From positions 2,339,501-2,403,500 of the forward strand of contig JBAMJR010000004.1 in NCBI GenBank assembly GCA_038501785.1: a stretch of 64,000 bases of DNA, written 5' to 3'. A program made the position numbers and the translations under genes. Below the pieces are notes generated by a model that was not told the origin of the DNA, did not search any database, and saw only the letters and a list, made by a program, of their open reading frames with translations. Below are positions 27,129 to 37,709 of this stretch, piece by piece. Position 1 is the first letter of the stretch; every line of letters starts with the position of its first letter. The DNA comes from Myoxocephalus aenaeus. Taxonomy: Eukaryota > Chordata > Actinopteri > Perciformes > Cottidae.

Positions 27129-30100
27129 CAGTGAGATGAGTCAGTTGTATTTATTAAGCTTTTGTGTTGACAATATCTAATCTTTTTTTTTTAAAGGAAT
27201 GCTGGACCAAATGTGAGCCAACCAATTAGTTCTGATGTGTCATGCACTCAGTTCAGTGAGCGGTCAGACTCTTCTGTTCGCCACTTGATGTTCACTGAAT
27301 TCACGGAAATACATGCTGGCTTACACGTACGCGTATAAAAACATCAAAGGACCACCACACCCTTCCACCATAACCATTAATGACCAAGAACTGCAAAACC
27401 AAAGAAACGTGGGTTCTTTTGGTAATTTGCGACGTCTGCTAATTTTAAGGGTGGGTTGAAAGTTTAACTGACAACAGGCAACAGGATAATACTTTCTTAA
27501 CATCAACAACAAGGCAGGGGAATAAAAATCTCTACGTTTGTGTTTCTGAGCATGTGCATCCAGACTCAGGAAGTTTCTTAATCTCTCTTGCTGATTCATT
27601 ATTTGAGGAAGCAGAGAAGAATTGCAGCAGCCTTAGAGAGTTCATACGAGAGAACTTGTGACAGATTCATTCCTGGAAAGTGCAATGGGGAATAGAGATA
27701 CAGTGCTCAGGATCTCAAATAACCTGGGAAGGATGGATGTGAATTTTAACTCACTGGGTAAACTGAAAGAATAGAGAATATTTCAGCTACACCAAAAAAA
27801 TAAAAAAAATAAAGGATTGTTTATCTTGAAATCATATTTCAGCTCAATTTAGTGTTGCGGCGGCAGAAATAAAAATTAAAACCTTCTTTGGTGTTAGTTT
27901 TCCAAGTGTAGCTCAACATTTTCTTTTGTGTCAGCATGTTAACTGGGTGCAGGGCATGTGGCACTGTTCAATGTTATGCATGACCGTTGATTGACATGTA
28001 TGTTTAACCAATAGGATGCCCAGGTGGGGGAGCTGTGGACCAATAAGACGAGGGAGTGAATGTGTGGGCGGGACGGTCGGAGACGGGGTGAGCTCGAAAT
28101 AAACATGTCAGCTTCAGTACACAGTCTGTCTCACGCGTATTATTAAGCGAACACGACATGGTGTCAGAAGTGCTGTGTAGCTAAAGCAGGATATGTACGA
28201 GGTACTACTGTAGGGACGTAGGTAAAAGTTCGGAAGAAGTGTTCGGTGAAGTTAGATGAGTGACAACGAGCAGGACGGGGAAGCAGCTAACGTTAGCATG
28301 GCGGCTAACACTCCCAGCGCTACGTTTAACATCCAGCCGCCGGAGCCCTTTGATTTTTCCAAGCCGAACGACTGGACAAAATGGATTCGGAGATTTGAGA
28401 GATTCCGTCAGGCAAGCAACCTATCTGCAAGCTCCGAAGTCAACCAGGTGAATACCTTGATATACTGCATGGGAGACGACGCAGATGACGTCTTGAGGGG
28501 CTTGAAACTAAGCGATGTAGACCAGCAGGTATACACAAAAGTGAGAGACGGATTGGAGTCTTTCTTCATTGTTAGAAAGAACATTGTGTATGAGCGCGCG
28601 CGGTTTAACATGCGCAAACAGGAGGCCAATGAAACAGTGGACGTTTTTGTAACTGCCTTACATGCATTAGCAGAGCACTGCAATTATGGGACATTACATG
28701 ACGAGCTAATCAGGGATAGGATTGTAGTGGGACTGGCTGATGCAAGGCTCTCCGAACGCATGCAGATGGAGAAGGATTTAAACCTGGAAAAAGCCATTAA
28801 CATGGCAAGGCAATCAGAGGAGATAAAAAAGCAACAAAACACATTGAGATGTGATGCCAGTAGTGTAGTGCAGATGGATGCAGCCACTGCGGACAGAATG
28901 TTCGAAGGCAGGAAACAAAAAGAGAGGCCCAAGGGTAACAAATTCAAAAGTGAGGGAGCAAAGCCACACTTTGGCAGCCAGAGTAAACATCCACATAGTT
29001 CCCAGTGCTACAAGTGTGGTGGCTCACCTCACCCTAGACATGAGTGCCCTGCCAACGATGCAAAATGTTATTCATGTGGGAAAAAAGGCCACTTTCAGCG
29101 TGTCTGTCGTGCAGGCGAAAATGTGGACGGTATCGAGACGGAGGAGGAGGATGAAAGTTTCTTCCTGGGTTCTGTGACGTCCGACAAAGCTGCATGGACC
29201 GCTAACATAGGAATAATGAATACCACAATCAGGTTCAAACTTGACACCGGAGCGGATGTTACTGCGGTGTCACAGTCTGATATGAACCGCATATTTTCGG
29301 GTACGCAGCAGCCGGTTCTCCAGAAAGCAGAGAGACCTTTGCTTGGTCCGGGACGGATGCCGCTGGATGTGTCAGGGTTCGCCAGACTGCAGCTGAGTAG
29401 TGGAGTCAAACAGACCATGCAGAAGGTTTATGTGGTCAAAAACCTGAGTACGCCCTTGCTTGGATTTCCAGCCATTACAGCCCTTGGCCTGCTCAAACGG
29501 GTTGACGGCATAGATTTGGACACTCTCAAGTCGACGTACCCTAGACTGTGCAGTGGGCTAGGTGAGGTGAAACGGGCGTATCACATAAAACTGAAACCAA
29601 ATGCTGTGCCTTTCTCACTGAAAACCCCTAGGAGAATTCCCCTGCCGCTGGTGGGGAAAGTCAAGGAAGAGCTCCAGCAAATGGAGAAGCTGGGCGTCAT
29701 CAGCCGGGTGGAGGAGCCAACAGATTGGTGTGCCGGTATGGTGGTCATACCAAAGAAAAACAGTACACGCCTGAGACTGTGTGTGGATTATACTGGCTTG
29801 AATGGGTATGTGTGCCGTGAAAAGTACATTCTGCCGTCTGTGGATCAGTCTCTTGGAATGCTAGCCGGAGCAAAGGTGTTCAGTAAATTGGATGCTAACA
29901 TGGGGTTCTGGCAGATCCCCTTAGCCAAAGAGTCAGTCAGGTACACCACATTCATAACACCCTTCGGGCGGTTCCACTTCAACCGCCTTCCCTTTGGCAT
30001 CAACTCGGCACCCGAACATTTTCAGTGCATGATGGCGGAGGTCATAGAGGGGTTGGAGGGTGTGGTCTGCCACATTGATGACGTACTAGTGTGGGGGCGG

Positions 30101-33100
30101 GACCAAGATGAGCATGACACTCGACTCCATGCGGTGCTACAAAGAGTAGAGAAAGCAGGCATCACCCTGAATGTGGAAAAATGTGACCTCTCCAAGAGCG
30201 AGATGGCCTTTTTGGGCCACATCATCTCAGCCACGGGCATCCGGCCCGATCCGAAGAAGACGGAGGCTATCACGGAGATGAAGGAGCCCACAAATGTGAG
30301 TGAGATGAGGAGTTTTCTCGGCATGGTCAACCAGCTGGGAAAGTTCATTCCTCAGCTGGCTGAAAAAGACAAAGCACTCCGCGATCTCCTCTCGAAAAAG
30401 AACTGCTGGGTGTGGGACACGGACCAGGTCAGGGCGTTTAAGGAGCTGAAGGAGGCACTTGCTTCTCCTCCAGTGCTGGCCATGTATGACCCAAACAGGG
30501 ACACTAAAGTATCAGCCGATGCATCTTCGTATGGCTTGGGAGGCGTTATTCTCCAGAAGGTAAACGGTGAATGGGGTCCTGTGGCTTATGCATCGCGGTC
30601 ACTCTCTCCAACGGAACAACGCTATGCACAAGTTGAAAAGGAGGCTCTGGGCCTCACATGGGCCTGTGAACGATTCCGGGATTTCCTCCTGGGAAAGCAT
30701 TTCATCCTGGAGACCGACCATAAGCCTCTTCTCAGTCTTCTTGGAGCCCAAACACTCGATCTGCTGCCGCCAAGGATCCAGCGCTTCAGAATGAGGCTCA
30801 TGCGCTACTCGTATACAATCATACATGCGCCAGGGAAGTCACTCTGGACAGCAGACACGCTGTCACGCTCGCCTGTGACAGCGAGCATGTCCCCAGATGA
30901 AAACGAACTGATGGAGAGCACTAACATATATGTGGACTTTATCATTGAAAATCTGCCTGCCAGCCCCTCTTACATAGAAACTCTGAAAGAGCAGCTCAAA
31001 GCTGACAATGTCTGCTCACGGGTCATGATGCTGTGCAGTGAAGGATGGCCAGCGCATGATAAACAGGAATCAGTGCTGAAAAGCTATTGGCTAGAGCGAG
31101 CCACACTCACAGTGGAAGACGGTTTGCTCCTAAAAGACGCACGGCTGGTAATACCTGCAACGCTGCGGAACGATGTGCTGGCAAAGCTGCATGAAGGACA
31201 CCAAGGTGTCGTGAAATGTAAAGCGCGCGCACGCCAGTCTGTATGGTGGCCGGGACTTGGTCAGCAGATAAATGGCATGGTACTCAAATGCAGAACATGC
31301 ATACAAGAGAGACTTAATCACAATGAGCCGCTCATGCCCTCAGAGCACCCTGACCGACCATGGCAGAGGTTGGGGGCGGACCTCTTTGAACTGTTTGGTA
31401 AGACGTACTTACTTGTCATCGACTACTTCTCGAGATATATTGAGATTGCACTCTTATCTCACGCCAGGTCCACCGACGTCGTCACTCATCTCAAGTCAAT
31501 CTTCGCTCGCCATGGCATCCCGGAGGTAATGATGTCGGATAACGGACCTCAGTTTTCTGGACAGGCCTTCGCCTTGTTTGCAGCTGCATACGGATTCACA
31601 CATGTCACCAGCAGTCCGAGGTTCCCGCAAAGTAACGGCGAAGCAGAGCGGGCAGTCCAGACGGTGAAAAACCTTCTAAAGAAGGCAGATGACCCCTACC
31701 TGGCTCTACTCGCTTATAGAGCCACTCCTCTTCAGAATGGATACAGCCCGGCTCAGCTTCTCATGGGCCGACGTTTACGCACCACGGTGCCAACGGTTCC
31801 CTCTCATCTGGACCCTGCACTGCCTGACAGCTGCGCACTGACTCGGAAGGAAGAGGGGAAGAGGATGGCAGATGCTGCACATTACAACAGGCGTCACCGT
31901 GCCAAAATGCACAGCGTCTTGTCACCAGGGGAGCATGTATGGGTCACCAACGCTAAGACGGCTGGAACTGTGATCCAGAAACACTCTTCTCCAAGATCTT
32001 ATTTGGTGGATTTACCTCAGGGGGTGGTGAGACGCAACCGTCTGCATCTGATACCTCTACAGGAGCCTACACAAGAGAGGACATCACCACAGCAGCACAT
32101 GTCAGAGCAGGCTTCCATGTCACCTGCTGGGACACCTCCAGTGTTACCTGCAGAGTCTCCCACTCACAGGACTAGGTCTGGGAGAGCCATCATTAAGCCC
32201 GATAGGCTTAACTTGTGAACTGATAGGAAATGGAAAATCTTTGAAATATATGTTGAGTTATTGTTGGGGTATGGTGTCATGGTTATGTGAAAGCTTAGTT
32301 GAAGCTATTAAGGTTAGTTAAAGCACTTAATGTTACAATGGGAGAATTTAGGGAACTGCCATTGTTTAATTAATACACTTGTTGCATACTAGTTCCAATG
32401 TTCACCAAAGTGCCTAACATTGTTTTCCGTACAGGGTTCGAATGGTCTGAGGGGAACAACAGTTTATTCGTATTATCTTAAAAGGGAAGATGTGGCACTG
32501 TTCAATGTTATGCATGACCGTTGATTGACATGTATGTTTAACCAATAGGATGCCCAGGTGGGGGAGCTGTGGACCAATAAGACGAGGGAGTGAATGTGTG
32601 GGCGGGACGGTCGGAGACGGGGTGAGCTCGAAATAAACATGTCAGCTTCAGTACACAGTCTGTCTCACGCGTATTATTAAGCGAACACGACAGGGCACAA
32701 CAAGTGTTTCAGCCAGGGCTCAGAACAGATATAAAGATGGAGAGAAGGATGTAGGAGGCCTTGTGGTCCTCCTGTGACCCGTGACCCCTTACCTCTTGGA
32801 GACTCTGTACTGGGCCGTGGTAAGTTTCCCGGTTAGGGGGTCATGCACCGTGGCTCGCCTTAACTACCGTAGTTCCCCGTCGAGGAAAATCAGAGAAATG
32901 AAAGGAGGAAAAAAAGATGACAGAGTGTGGTACGCACAAGGGGACGAGTGGAAAGTTAGAGGAAAGAGGGAGAGGAGAGAAAGGCAGATCCGGTCACTAG
33001 TTGGCAAGTTATTCTTGAGCAGAGCCAAGAGTGCTCCGTGAGGCAATGCTAAAAAATATATATATATATATATACCAATCCGGGATCAATGAGTGCCTCT

Positions 33101-36100
33101 GATACACCTCCTGGCTCTATGCACTATGTTAAGATCGACTAGCAGAAAAAGTAACACATTTTCCCCCCTTTCTTTAGCAGACTCCTGTGCAGAGACGTAT
33201 CCACAACAGATCCTGAACCTACTTTTTATCCAAATAGATAAATATCCATTGGCTCTAAAAAAGGCAGTCTTTACTTTGTCCTTTCACCTGAGTCTGGTGA
33301 TATTACCAGGAGAGAAAATATTGCAAGGAATGTGCTTTTTAGACCAATAATAGTGTTACAAATGTTTCTAGCTGGATCCTGTGCCTCAGCTCAAGAGCCT
33401 TTTAAGCTTTGGAAGGGCGGAGAAATGGAGCAATATGTACGGACGGGAGAAGAGAGGATGAATGGGATTAGTTATTGAGGGTAAAAAGGAGAAAAAAATC
33501 TCCCTTTCTCCTTCTCTCTCTCCTATATCCTCCGCTCTCGGCGGCTCCTGGGGAGGCCTTACCTTTTGCTGATCCGGTATGGGGCTGTCTCCAGCACTCC
33601 TGTGATGGGGTTTGAGATGGTGGCCCTGCGTAGCTGTGAAGCCAGGGACATGATTTACCCACACACAGACACACACAGACACACACATATACGAAGGTGT
33701 GTGTGCCTGCGTGCTCGCCAAACTAGCAGAATCACATCAACCAGCCTCACAGCTTGGACCTCCCACCCCTCAACACATTAAACCACAGAACAGAATCTGA
33801 AAAGGCCGAACGAATGTTCCCACGAGAAACATTCCAAATGTGTCCCCGTCTATGTCCTGTTGCAGTGAATGTTAATGACAGAAGCTGACAGGAAGTAAAC
33901 ATGGGACCCAAGCCGTTACTTAACAATGCAATTCCTACATAATCACCAAAGTGCATCGTGGGAGCACCGACACTACGGGGAGTCACTTACTCGGGGCTTC
34001 GCCAGCTGCTTGACCCTCTCCATTTCTTTGTCGGAGATGATGTCCAGGAAGCGGACGATGTAGGGGCGGTCCCACTCATCTTGCTGTTTGACGGGCGCCA
34101 GCACATACATGGGGTTGTGATGGTTGTCATAGTAACGGCAGAACAGCCGGCTCAGCCTGCGGGGGGTCTGATGGAGAGAAAAGGGAACCAAGGAGGTGAG
34201 ACGGAGATGTCTCCCATTAAGTTAGAAACTGTGTTTTTCTGTATCTTTTCGTCTTCCTCACCATTTTAACGCCCTCGCCACGACAAAGACTTTCATACTT
34301 CTTCCTCTCTGGGACCTGTGGAAATGAGGCCTTATTTTTGGGCTTCTCCTTCTTCTCAGTCGTTTCTGTTTTCCCTTCCTCCTTCTCTTTTTGAATTATG
34401 TCCTCCTCAGCCTTTTTCTGCTTCTCCAACTGGAACTCGAAGTACTTCAGGTTGCCCTTGGCGCGCTGATGCTCTGGGTCTAAAAATGGCAAAACGAGAG
34501 ACCAACACAAATAACAATGGCGATTAAAAATAGTGAGGACTGCAGCAATGTCACCTAAGAATATCACACAAAATAGCTGAGCTTCCAACATGACATAACG
34601 AATGCTATTTATTCAGTCTGACTCTATCCAGCCCTCAGAAACAAGAATCCTTCAGGGGATCATTTGAAGGAAACACGATCACGTCCGAGCCTTCATCCGA
34701 ACATTGTTTCAGATGTAATGACATGTATTGCAGCATTAGTATTAGTAGTATTAGTATTATGGGGACGCTGTGGCTCAGAGGTAAAGCGGATCGGCTTCCG
34801 TTTGATCCCGGCTCCGCCAGTCTATGTCTCAATTAATGGTTAAAATACTCATCAAAATAACCACTTGAGTAAGAGTATAAAAGTATTTTCTGAAAACGTT
34901 ACTGAAGTAACTTCAGAAAAAGGAAAAAAAACACAGACACATGACCGTCTTTTACCTTTAAGACTTTTATGTGATGTGGATATAACTGGAAATATTTCAA
35001 CCACAGATGGTCGACCTCAGGTAAAGTTAAAGACGTGAACACACACCTGTATTTATTTGTGATGACATGCAAGTAGTCATTACCTGCGACATATACACCA
35101 AGTAATATCCCCAGTCTGTATCTCTCAAGAGGGATCTCAAAATATTCTGGTTGAAACTAATCTGACACAACGGTGATTATAAATATACGTAGACAAGCGG
35201 CTCAGTTCCTACATACATCAATAGAAGGTTATATCTCTGAATGACTGTTTTGTTTGATGCCAAATCTCCAAATAACCCAAACAAAGTTCAGTGAGATTTT
35301 TATCAGCCCAATCTCTGACTGTAGGTCGTAAAAACATTGTATCATTTCTCCACAGAGCTTCACAAACTTGTAGTGGCATGGTTCTCTGGTGCACCTCTGT
35401 TAAATATGTCATTCAGTTCAAATTAAAGTGAACGTCTTCTTTGCTGTTGATCGCTGCTTAATTTCTCCAATTTACCTTTAGACTTAATTCTAACAGTTTA
35501 GATCAATCCTAATGTGTTTTTCTTTCTTGATAATATCTTCAAGTAAATCAAGGCTATTTACAGATATTTTATATAAATCTGGTATCTTGCAAGTCTGTGA
35601 CAAAAAAAAAACGATAAGAAAAGAGCATCAATTCCTAATCTATCTGATGTTTACGTGACAGTATTTAACTTGAGGAGAAATGTTAGAATCCAAAGTGACA
35701 CTATCACTTTAAAAATAAAAAAAACATGGTGTGGAGGGACTCACCCAGTGCAAGCAGCTGCTTGGTGAACTCCAAGGCTCGCTCTACCTCCCCCTGCTGG
35801 TAGATGGAGTAGCTGAGGTAGTCGAGCAGTGTCACCCTGTCTATAGTGGACTCCTCTCCCTGGTCAAGCTGTTTCAGGGCCTGGGCCATCCACAGCTCTG
35901 TGTGGTAGTAATCGACATCAGAGTAGGCGATTTTCCCCAGCTCATAGCAGTCCTCCACTGTCATGAGGCTCTTGTGTTTCACTCCTGGTATGCAGAGGAT
36001 ACAGGGGAACAAGAGGAAATTGTTATAGAAGAAAACTAAATCATCCTCTTTAAAATGTAAATAGAAACATGGCCCGCTGTTTACTGTGACTTTCAAGGCA

Positions 36101-37331
36101 CTTTTAATTAATTTTAATGCTTCCTAAAATTAAAATAAATTCGAGATTTGTGCTGTGTAGATGTGGTATGCACATATTTAAGGCCCTTGCCAGGTAGGTC
36201 TCCTGTAGAGATAGTGTTGGCATCCAGTCTGTAGGTGTCTTGTAACCGGAGGAGAGCTTTAGCCGCTCCGGTCTGGTCCTCATCTGTGGGGAAGTGCTTT
36301 CTCTGGATCGTCAGGTTGGAAATAAATCCTGAGAGAGAGAGAGAGAGAGAGAGAGATGGACAGGAGAGCACAGAGGAAGATACAGTAGGATGATTATGTA
36401 TGGGATACATAACAACCAAGTGGACAACAAATACTCCCTCTTAATGGTCAGTGAGACTACGTCAAGCAACTTTAATCTGGAGTGAGAGGATTATACTGCA
36501 TTAAATCCGACATGTGGAAAAATAGAGCAATATTTTCTTGACTTTTCGTGACTGAGCGAGGAACTTGATTTCTATTCAGGTGTATCAAGTATGAATGAGC
36601 AGCACAGTATTGCTCTTAACAAGCTAACACATACTCAAATCATTTCCTGGGATTTTCTAAACTTTTGTCATTTAGGTTATAATTTGAACCGAACCCGGTC
36701 GGCTTCATCTGTACCGTCAGTGGTGTCACTGAGCACAAGGCTCTCCAGTTCCCCCCACTCTGTGTTCAGCCTCTTCATCAGTTTGAATGCATTGACCGGG
36801 TGCCCCAGGAAGCCCTCGGGGTCCTGTACGGCTGTGGCTGACAACAAATCCAACTTATCAGCCCACCTATCACAAGGATATGTAATTAGATACATTGAAT
36901 ACAATCCACAAGTAATAATACATTATTAATCATAAATATTAAGAACTTTGTGTATCTGTTTTTGAGTGCGTTTGATACCGTATGCGTGCTCGTGTACATA
37001 GATGCACGCATGGATTAATGATTAAGCCACGTGTCAAACTCACCGTTTGACCTGCTCCAGCTTGTTCTCCTCCGCTTTGATGTAGTCCTTTAGAGAAGTG
37101 ACGAGGTCTTTTTCTGTGTAAAGCAGATCTGTCATCTGGCCTGAGGAATATACAAATCAGAGATACCTCAACATCAACACTGCAATAAATAACATAGGCC
37201 ATCACTAATCTTATCACATCATTACAGGTGTGTTGCTTGAGGGTTTTACCAATGGAGGTGAAGAAGTCATGGTTGGCTGAGAGCGACTGCAGACAGCTCA
37301 GCAACAGTAAACATAAACACGGCAGCTCCAT
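22930..37331 (-). CDS. p4ha1: Collagen prolyl 4-hydroxylase alpha-1, complete gene
   Basis: Catalytic alpha subunit of the ER enzyme that hydroxylates proline in collagen, working with P4HB. Coding exons: 37250-37331, 37044-37140, 36715-36866, 36191-36328, 35745-35984, 34262-34479, 33991-34167, one of 33563-33633 or 32793-32863, 26248-26347, 25990-26043, 25826-25891, 24958-25026, 24365-24461, 22930-23000. Total 1632 nt, 543 aa (human 534). Order: signal peptide (cleavage after about residue 19), tetramerisation domain, TPR-like peptide-substrate domain (YHTELWMAQAL, LDYLSYSIYQQGE), a Lys/Glu-rich linker, then the 2-oxoglutarate/Fe(II) dioxygenase domain. Iron ligands are His438, Asp440 and His509 and the 2-oxoglutarate lysine is Lys519, with spacing equal to human. 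Noncoding first exons probably start from donors at 40888 and 41089. The a/b duplicate cannot be told apart here. Confidence 0.95.
23025..23287 (-). repeat. Teleost interspersed repeat, LINE-like remnant
   Basis: Contains the very common fish motif 'catttagctgacgcttttat' (about 23040-23060) and, on the minus strand, a degraded WNELPNNIR...ALKWHLL frame that recalls the C-terminus of LINE reverse-transcriptase proteins. It lies in the last p4ha1 intron. Confidence 0.5.
23288..24207. mobile_element. TIR DNA transposon remnant interrupted by a hAT element
   Basis: Ends CAGGGTTCATAC and GTAAGAACCCTG form short inverted repeats. They are flanked by the 6-bp direct repeat TGAGTG at 23282-23287 and 24208-24213. 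Both arms carry 'tccatgactttt' type repeats. The hAT element at 23533-24002 is inserted inside it and so is younger. Superfamily is uncertain; no transposase is visible. Confidence 0.6.
23533..24002. mobile_element. hAT element copy 1, 470 bp, internally deleted
   Basis: Ends TAGTGCTGTCA / TGACAGCACTA, with a perfect 8-bp target duplication ATTTTGAG at 23525-23532 and 24003-24010. Subterminal 'attaatcgcgattaa' and 'taacgccgttaa' palindromes are shared with the 1485-bp copy at 55146-56630, which lies in the opposite orientation. No transposase frame. Confidence 0.92.
27076..27130. repeat. (TG)n(AG)n compound microsatellite
   Basis: TG run followed directly by an AG run in a p4ha1 intron. Confidence 0.9.
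27957..28158 (+). repeat. 5' LTR of Ty3/gypsy element
   Basis: 202 bp, TG...CA. It contains two CCAAT-like boxes (ACCAATAGG, ACCAATAAG), a GGGCGGG box and AATAAA, consistent with LTR promoter and polyadenylation functions. Confidence 0.95.
28256..32218 (+). CDS. Fused Gag-Pol polyprotein of the Ty3/gypsy element
   Basis: One open frame of 1320 aa with no frameshift between gag and pol. Order by rough residue: Gag capsid-like region (40-200), two CCHC zinc knuckles (about 250-285, CYKC and CYSC with the HxxxxC halves), retroviral-type aspartic protease (LDTGADVTAVS, about 328), reverse transcriptase (LRLCVDYTGLN about 505; HIDDVLVWG about 606, both catalytic Asp kept), RNase H (ADASSYGLGG about 754), integrase with HHCC zinc finger (about 980-1015) and D,D-35-E core (IDYFSRYIE about 1055, SDNGPQFSG about 1094, SNGEAER about 1127). 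No env frame follows. All catalytic residues that I can see are present, so the copy may be autonomous or recently was. Confidence 0.96.
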   Translation: MSDNEQDGEAANVSMAANTPSATFNIQPPEPFDFSKPNDWTKWIRRFERFRQASNLSASSEVNQVNTLIYCMGDDADDVLRGLKLSDVDQQVYTKVRDGLESFFIVRKNIVYERARFNMRKQEANETVDVFVTALHALAEHCNYGTLHDELIRDRIVVGLADARLSERMQMEKDLNLEKAINMARQSEEIKKQQNTLRCDASSVVQMDAATADRMFEGRKQKERPKGNKFKSEGAKPHFGSQSKHPHSSQCYKCGGSPHPRHECPANDAKCYSCGKKGHFQRVCRAGENVDGIETEEEDESFFLGSVTSDKAAWTANIGIMNTTIRFKLDTGADVTAVSQSDMNRIFSGTQQPVLQKAERPLLGPGRMPLDVSGFARLQLSSGVKQTMQKVYVVKNLSTPLLGFPAITALGLLKRVDGIDLDTLKSTYPRLCSGLGEVKRAYHIKLKPNAVPFSLKTPRRIPLPLVGKVKEELQQMEKLGVISRVEEPTDWCAGMVVIPKKNSTRLRLCVDYTGLNGYVCREKYILPSVDQSLGMLAGAKVFSKLDANMGFWQIPLAKESVRYTTFITPFGRFHFNRLPFGINSAPEHFQCMMAEVIEGLEGVVCHIDDVLVWGRDQDEHDTRLHAVLQRVEKAGITLNVEKCDLSKSEMAFLGHIISATGIRPDPKKTEAITEMKEPTNVSEMRSFLGMVNQLGKFIPQLAEKDKALRDLLSKKNCWVWDTDQVRAFKELKEALASPPVLAMYDPNRDTKVSADASSYGLGGVILQKVNGEWGPVAYASRSLSPTEQRYAQVEKEALGLTWACERFRDFLLGKHFILETDHKPLLSLLGAQTLDLLPPRIQRFRMRLMRYSYTIIHAPGKSLWTADTLSRSPVTASMSPDENELMESTNIYVDFIIENLPASPSYIETLKEQLKADNVCSRVMMLCSEGWPAHDKQESVLKSYWLERATLTVEDGLLLKDARLVIPATLRNDVLAKLHEGHQGVVKCKARARQSVWWPGLGQQINGMVLKCRTCIQERLNHNEPLMPSEHPDRPWQRLGADLFELFGKTYLLVIDYFSRYIEIALLSHARSTDVVTHLKSIFARHGIPEVMMSDNGPQFSGQAFALFAAAYGFTHVTSSPRFPQSNGEAERAVQTVKNLLKKADDPYLALLAYRATPLQNGYSPAQLLMGRRLRTTVPTVPSHLDPALPDSCALTRKEEGKRMADAAHYNRRHRAKMHSVLSPGEHVWVTNAKTAGTVIQKHSSPRSYLVDLPQGVVRRNRLHLIPLQEPTQERTSPQQHMSEQASMSPAGTPPVLPAESPTHRTRSGRAIIKPDRLNL
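32491..32692 (+). repeat. 3' LTR of Ty3/gypsy element
   Basis: 202 bp, apparently identical to the 5' LTR. It ends 100 bp before p4ha1 exon B. Confidence 0.95.
32793..32863 (-). CDS. p4ha1: p4ha1 mutually exclusive exon B
   Basis: 71-nt exon, frame LRRATVHDPLTGKLTTAQYR then VSK, matching the other vertebrate P4HA1 variant. It lies 699 bp downstream of exon A. Its donor is only 95 bp from the right target duplication of the LTR retrotransposon. Confidence 0.92.
33563..33633 (-). CDS. p4ha1: p4ha1 mutually exclusive exon A
   Basis: 71-nt exon, frame LRRATISNPITGVLETAPYR then ISK, matching the vertebrate P4HA1 variant with SNP and ETAPYRIS. It has a CACAG acceptor and a GTAAG donor. Using both A and B together would shift the frame (142 nt), so only one can be used per transcript. 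Confidence 0.92.
34760..34825 (+). repeat. L2-like LINE fragment
   Basis: Contains 'gacgctgtggctcagaggta' and 'gatcccggctccgccag', the plus-strand form of the fragment at 16343-16490. It lies in a p4ha1 intron. Confidence 0.5.
36189..36190 (-). other. p4ha1: Non-canonical GC splice donor
   Basis: The exon 36191-36328 must end at CCTG, because only a one-base overhang keeps the frame of the next exon (P-G-V-K-H-K). The intron then starts GCAAGG rather than GT. The acceptor at 35985-35986 is a normal AG. No GT at the right phase exists nearby. Confidence 0.8.
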
Positions 37332-37627
37332 CCTGAAGAAAGAGAGAATTAGATTTATAAAGTGAGAAAAAGTGACAAAGACAACAATTAAAATATGTAT
37401 TTAGATGCAACAAAAGGTAAAGCAAAATGATTAATTAAAGCCTTGAACCAAAACTCTTGGGAGCATCTCCTTAATCTTTTTACAAGTGCAGCCTCCCAAC
37501 TACCACACAGCAAAAAGGCACTTATGTTGTGGGTCATTTAAAGACAAATTATCACAGTAGTCTGATGCCTTTGATTTGGAGACTTCATTTGAAGTCAGAG
37601 CAAGTTTAGAGAGGGTAAAACCTACAG

Positions 37628-37628
<1 letters not shown>

Positions 37629-37708
<80 letters not shown>
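37629..37708. repeat. (TG)n microsatellite
   Basis: Pure TG run of about 80 bp, 300 bp upstream of the p4ha1 signal-peptide exon, inside the 5' intron. Confidence 0.97.

Positions 37709-37709
<1 letters not shown>

Larger units (their letters stand above)
27957..32692 (+). mobile_element. Complete Ty3/gypsy LTR retrotransposon, 4.7 kb
   Basis: Two 202-bp LTRs (27957-28158 and 32491-32692) look identical base for base. Each starts TG and ends CA, and a 5-bp target duplication GGGCA flanks the element (27952-27956, 32693-32697). A primer-binding site TGGTGTCAGAAGTG at 28159-28172 matches the 3' end of vertebrate tRNA-Leu. A purine tract AAAAGGGAAGA (32480-32490) precedes the 3' LTR. A single uninterrupted gag-pol frame lies between. 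The element is antisense to p4ha1 and sits in the intron after the alternative exons. Identical LTRs and an open frame indicate recent insertion. The protein resembles the Mag-like lineage common in fish, but I could not test this. Confidence 0.96.

Noticed and set aside
28256..29200. Possible domesticated gag gene
   Set aside because: The gag part is continuous with pol and flanked by identical LTRs, so it is part of an ordinary complete element.
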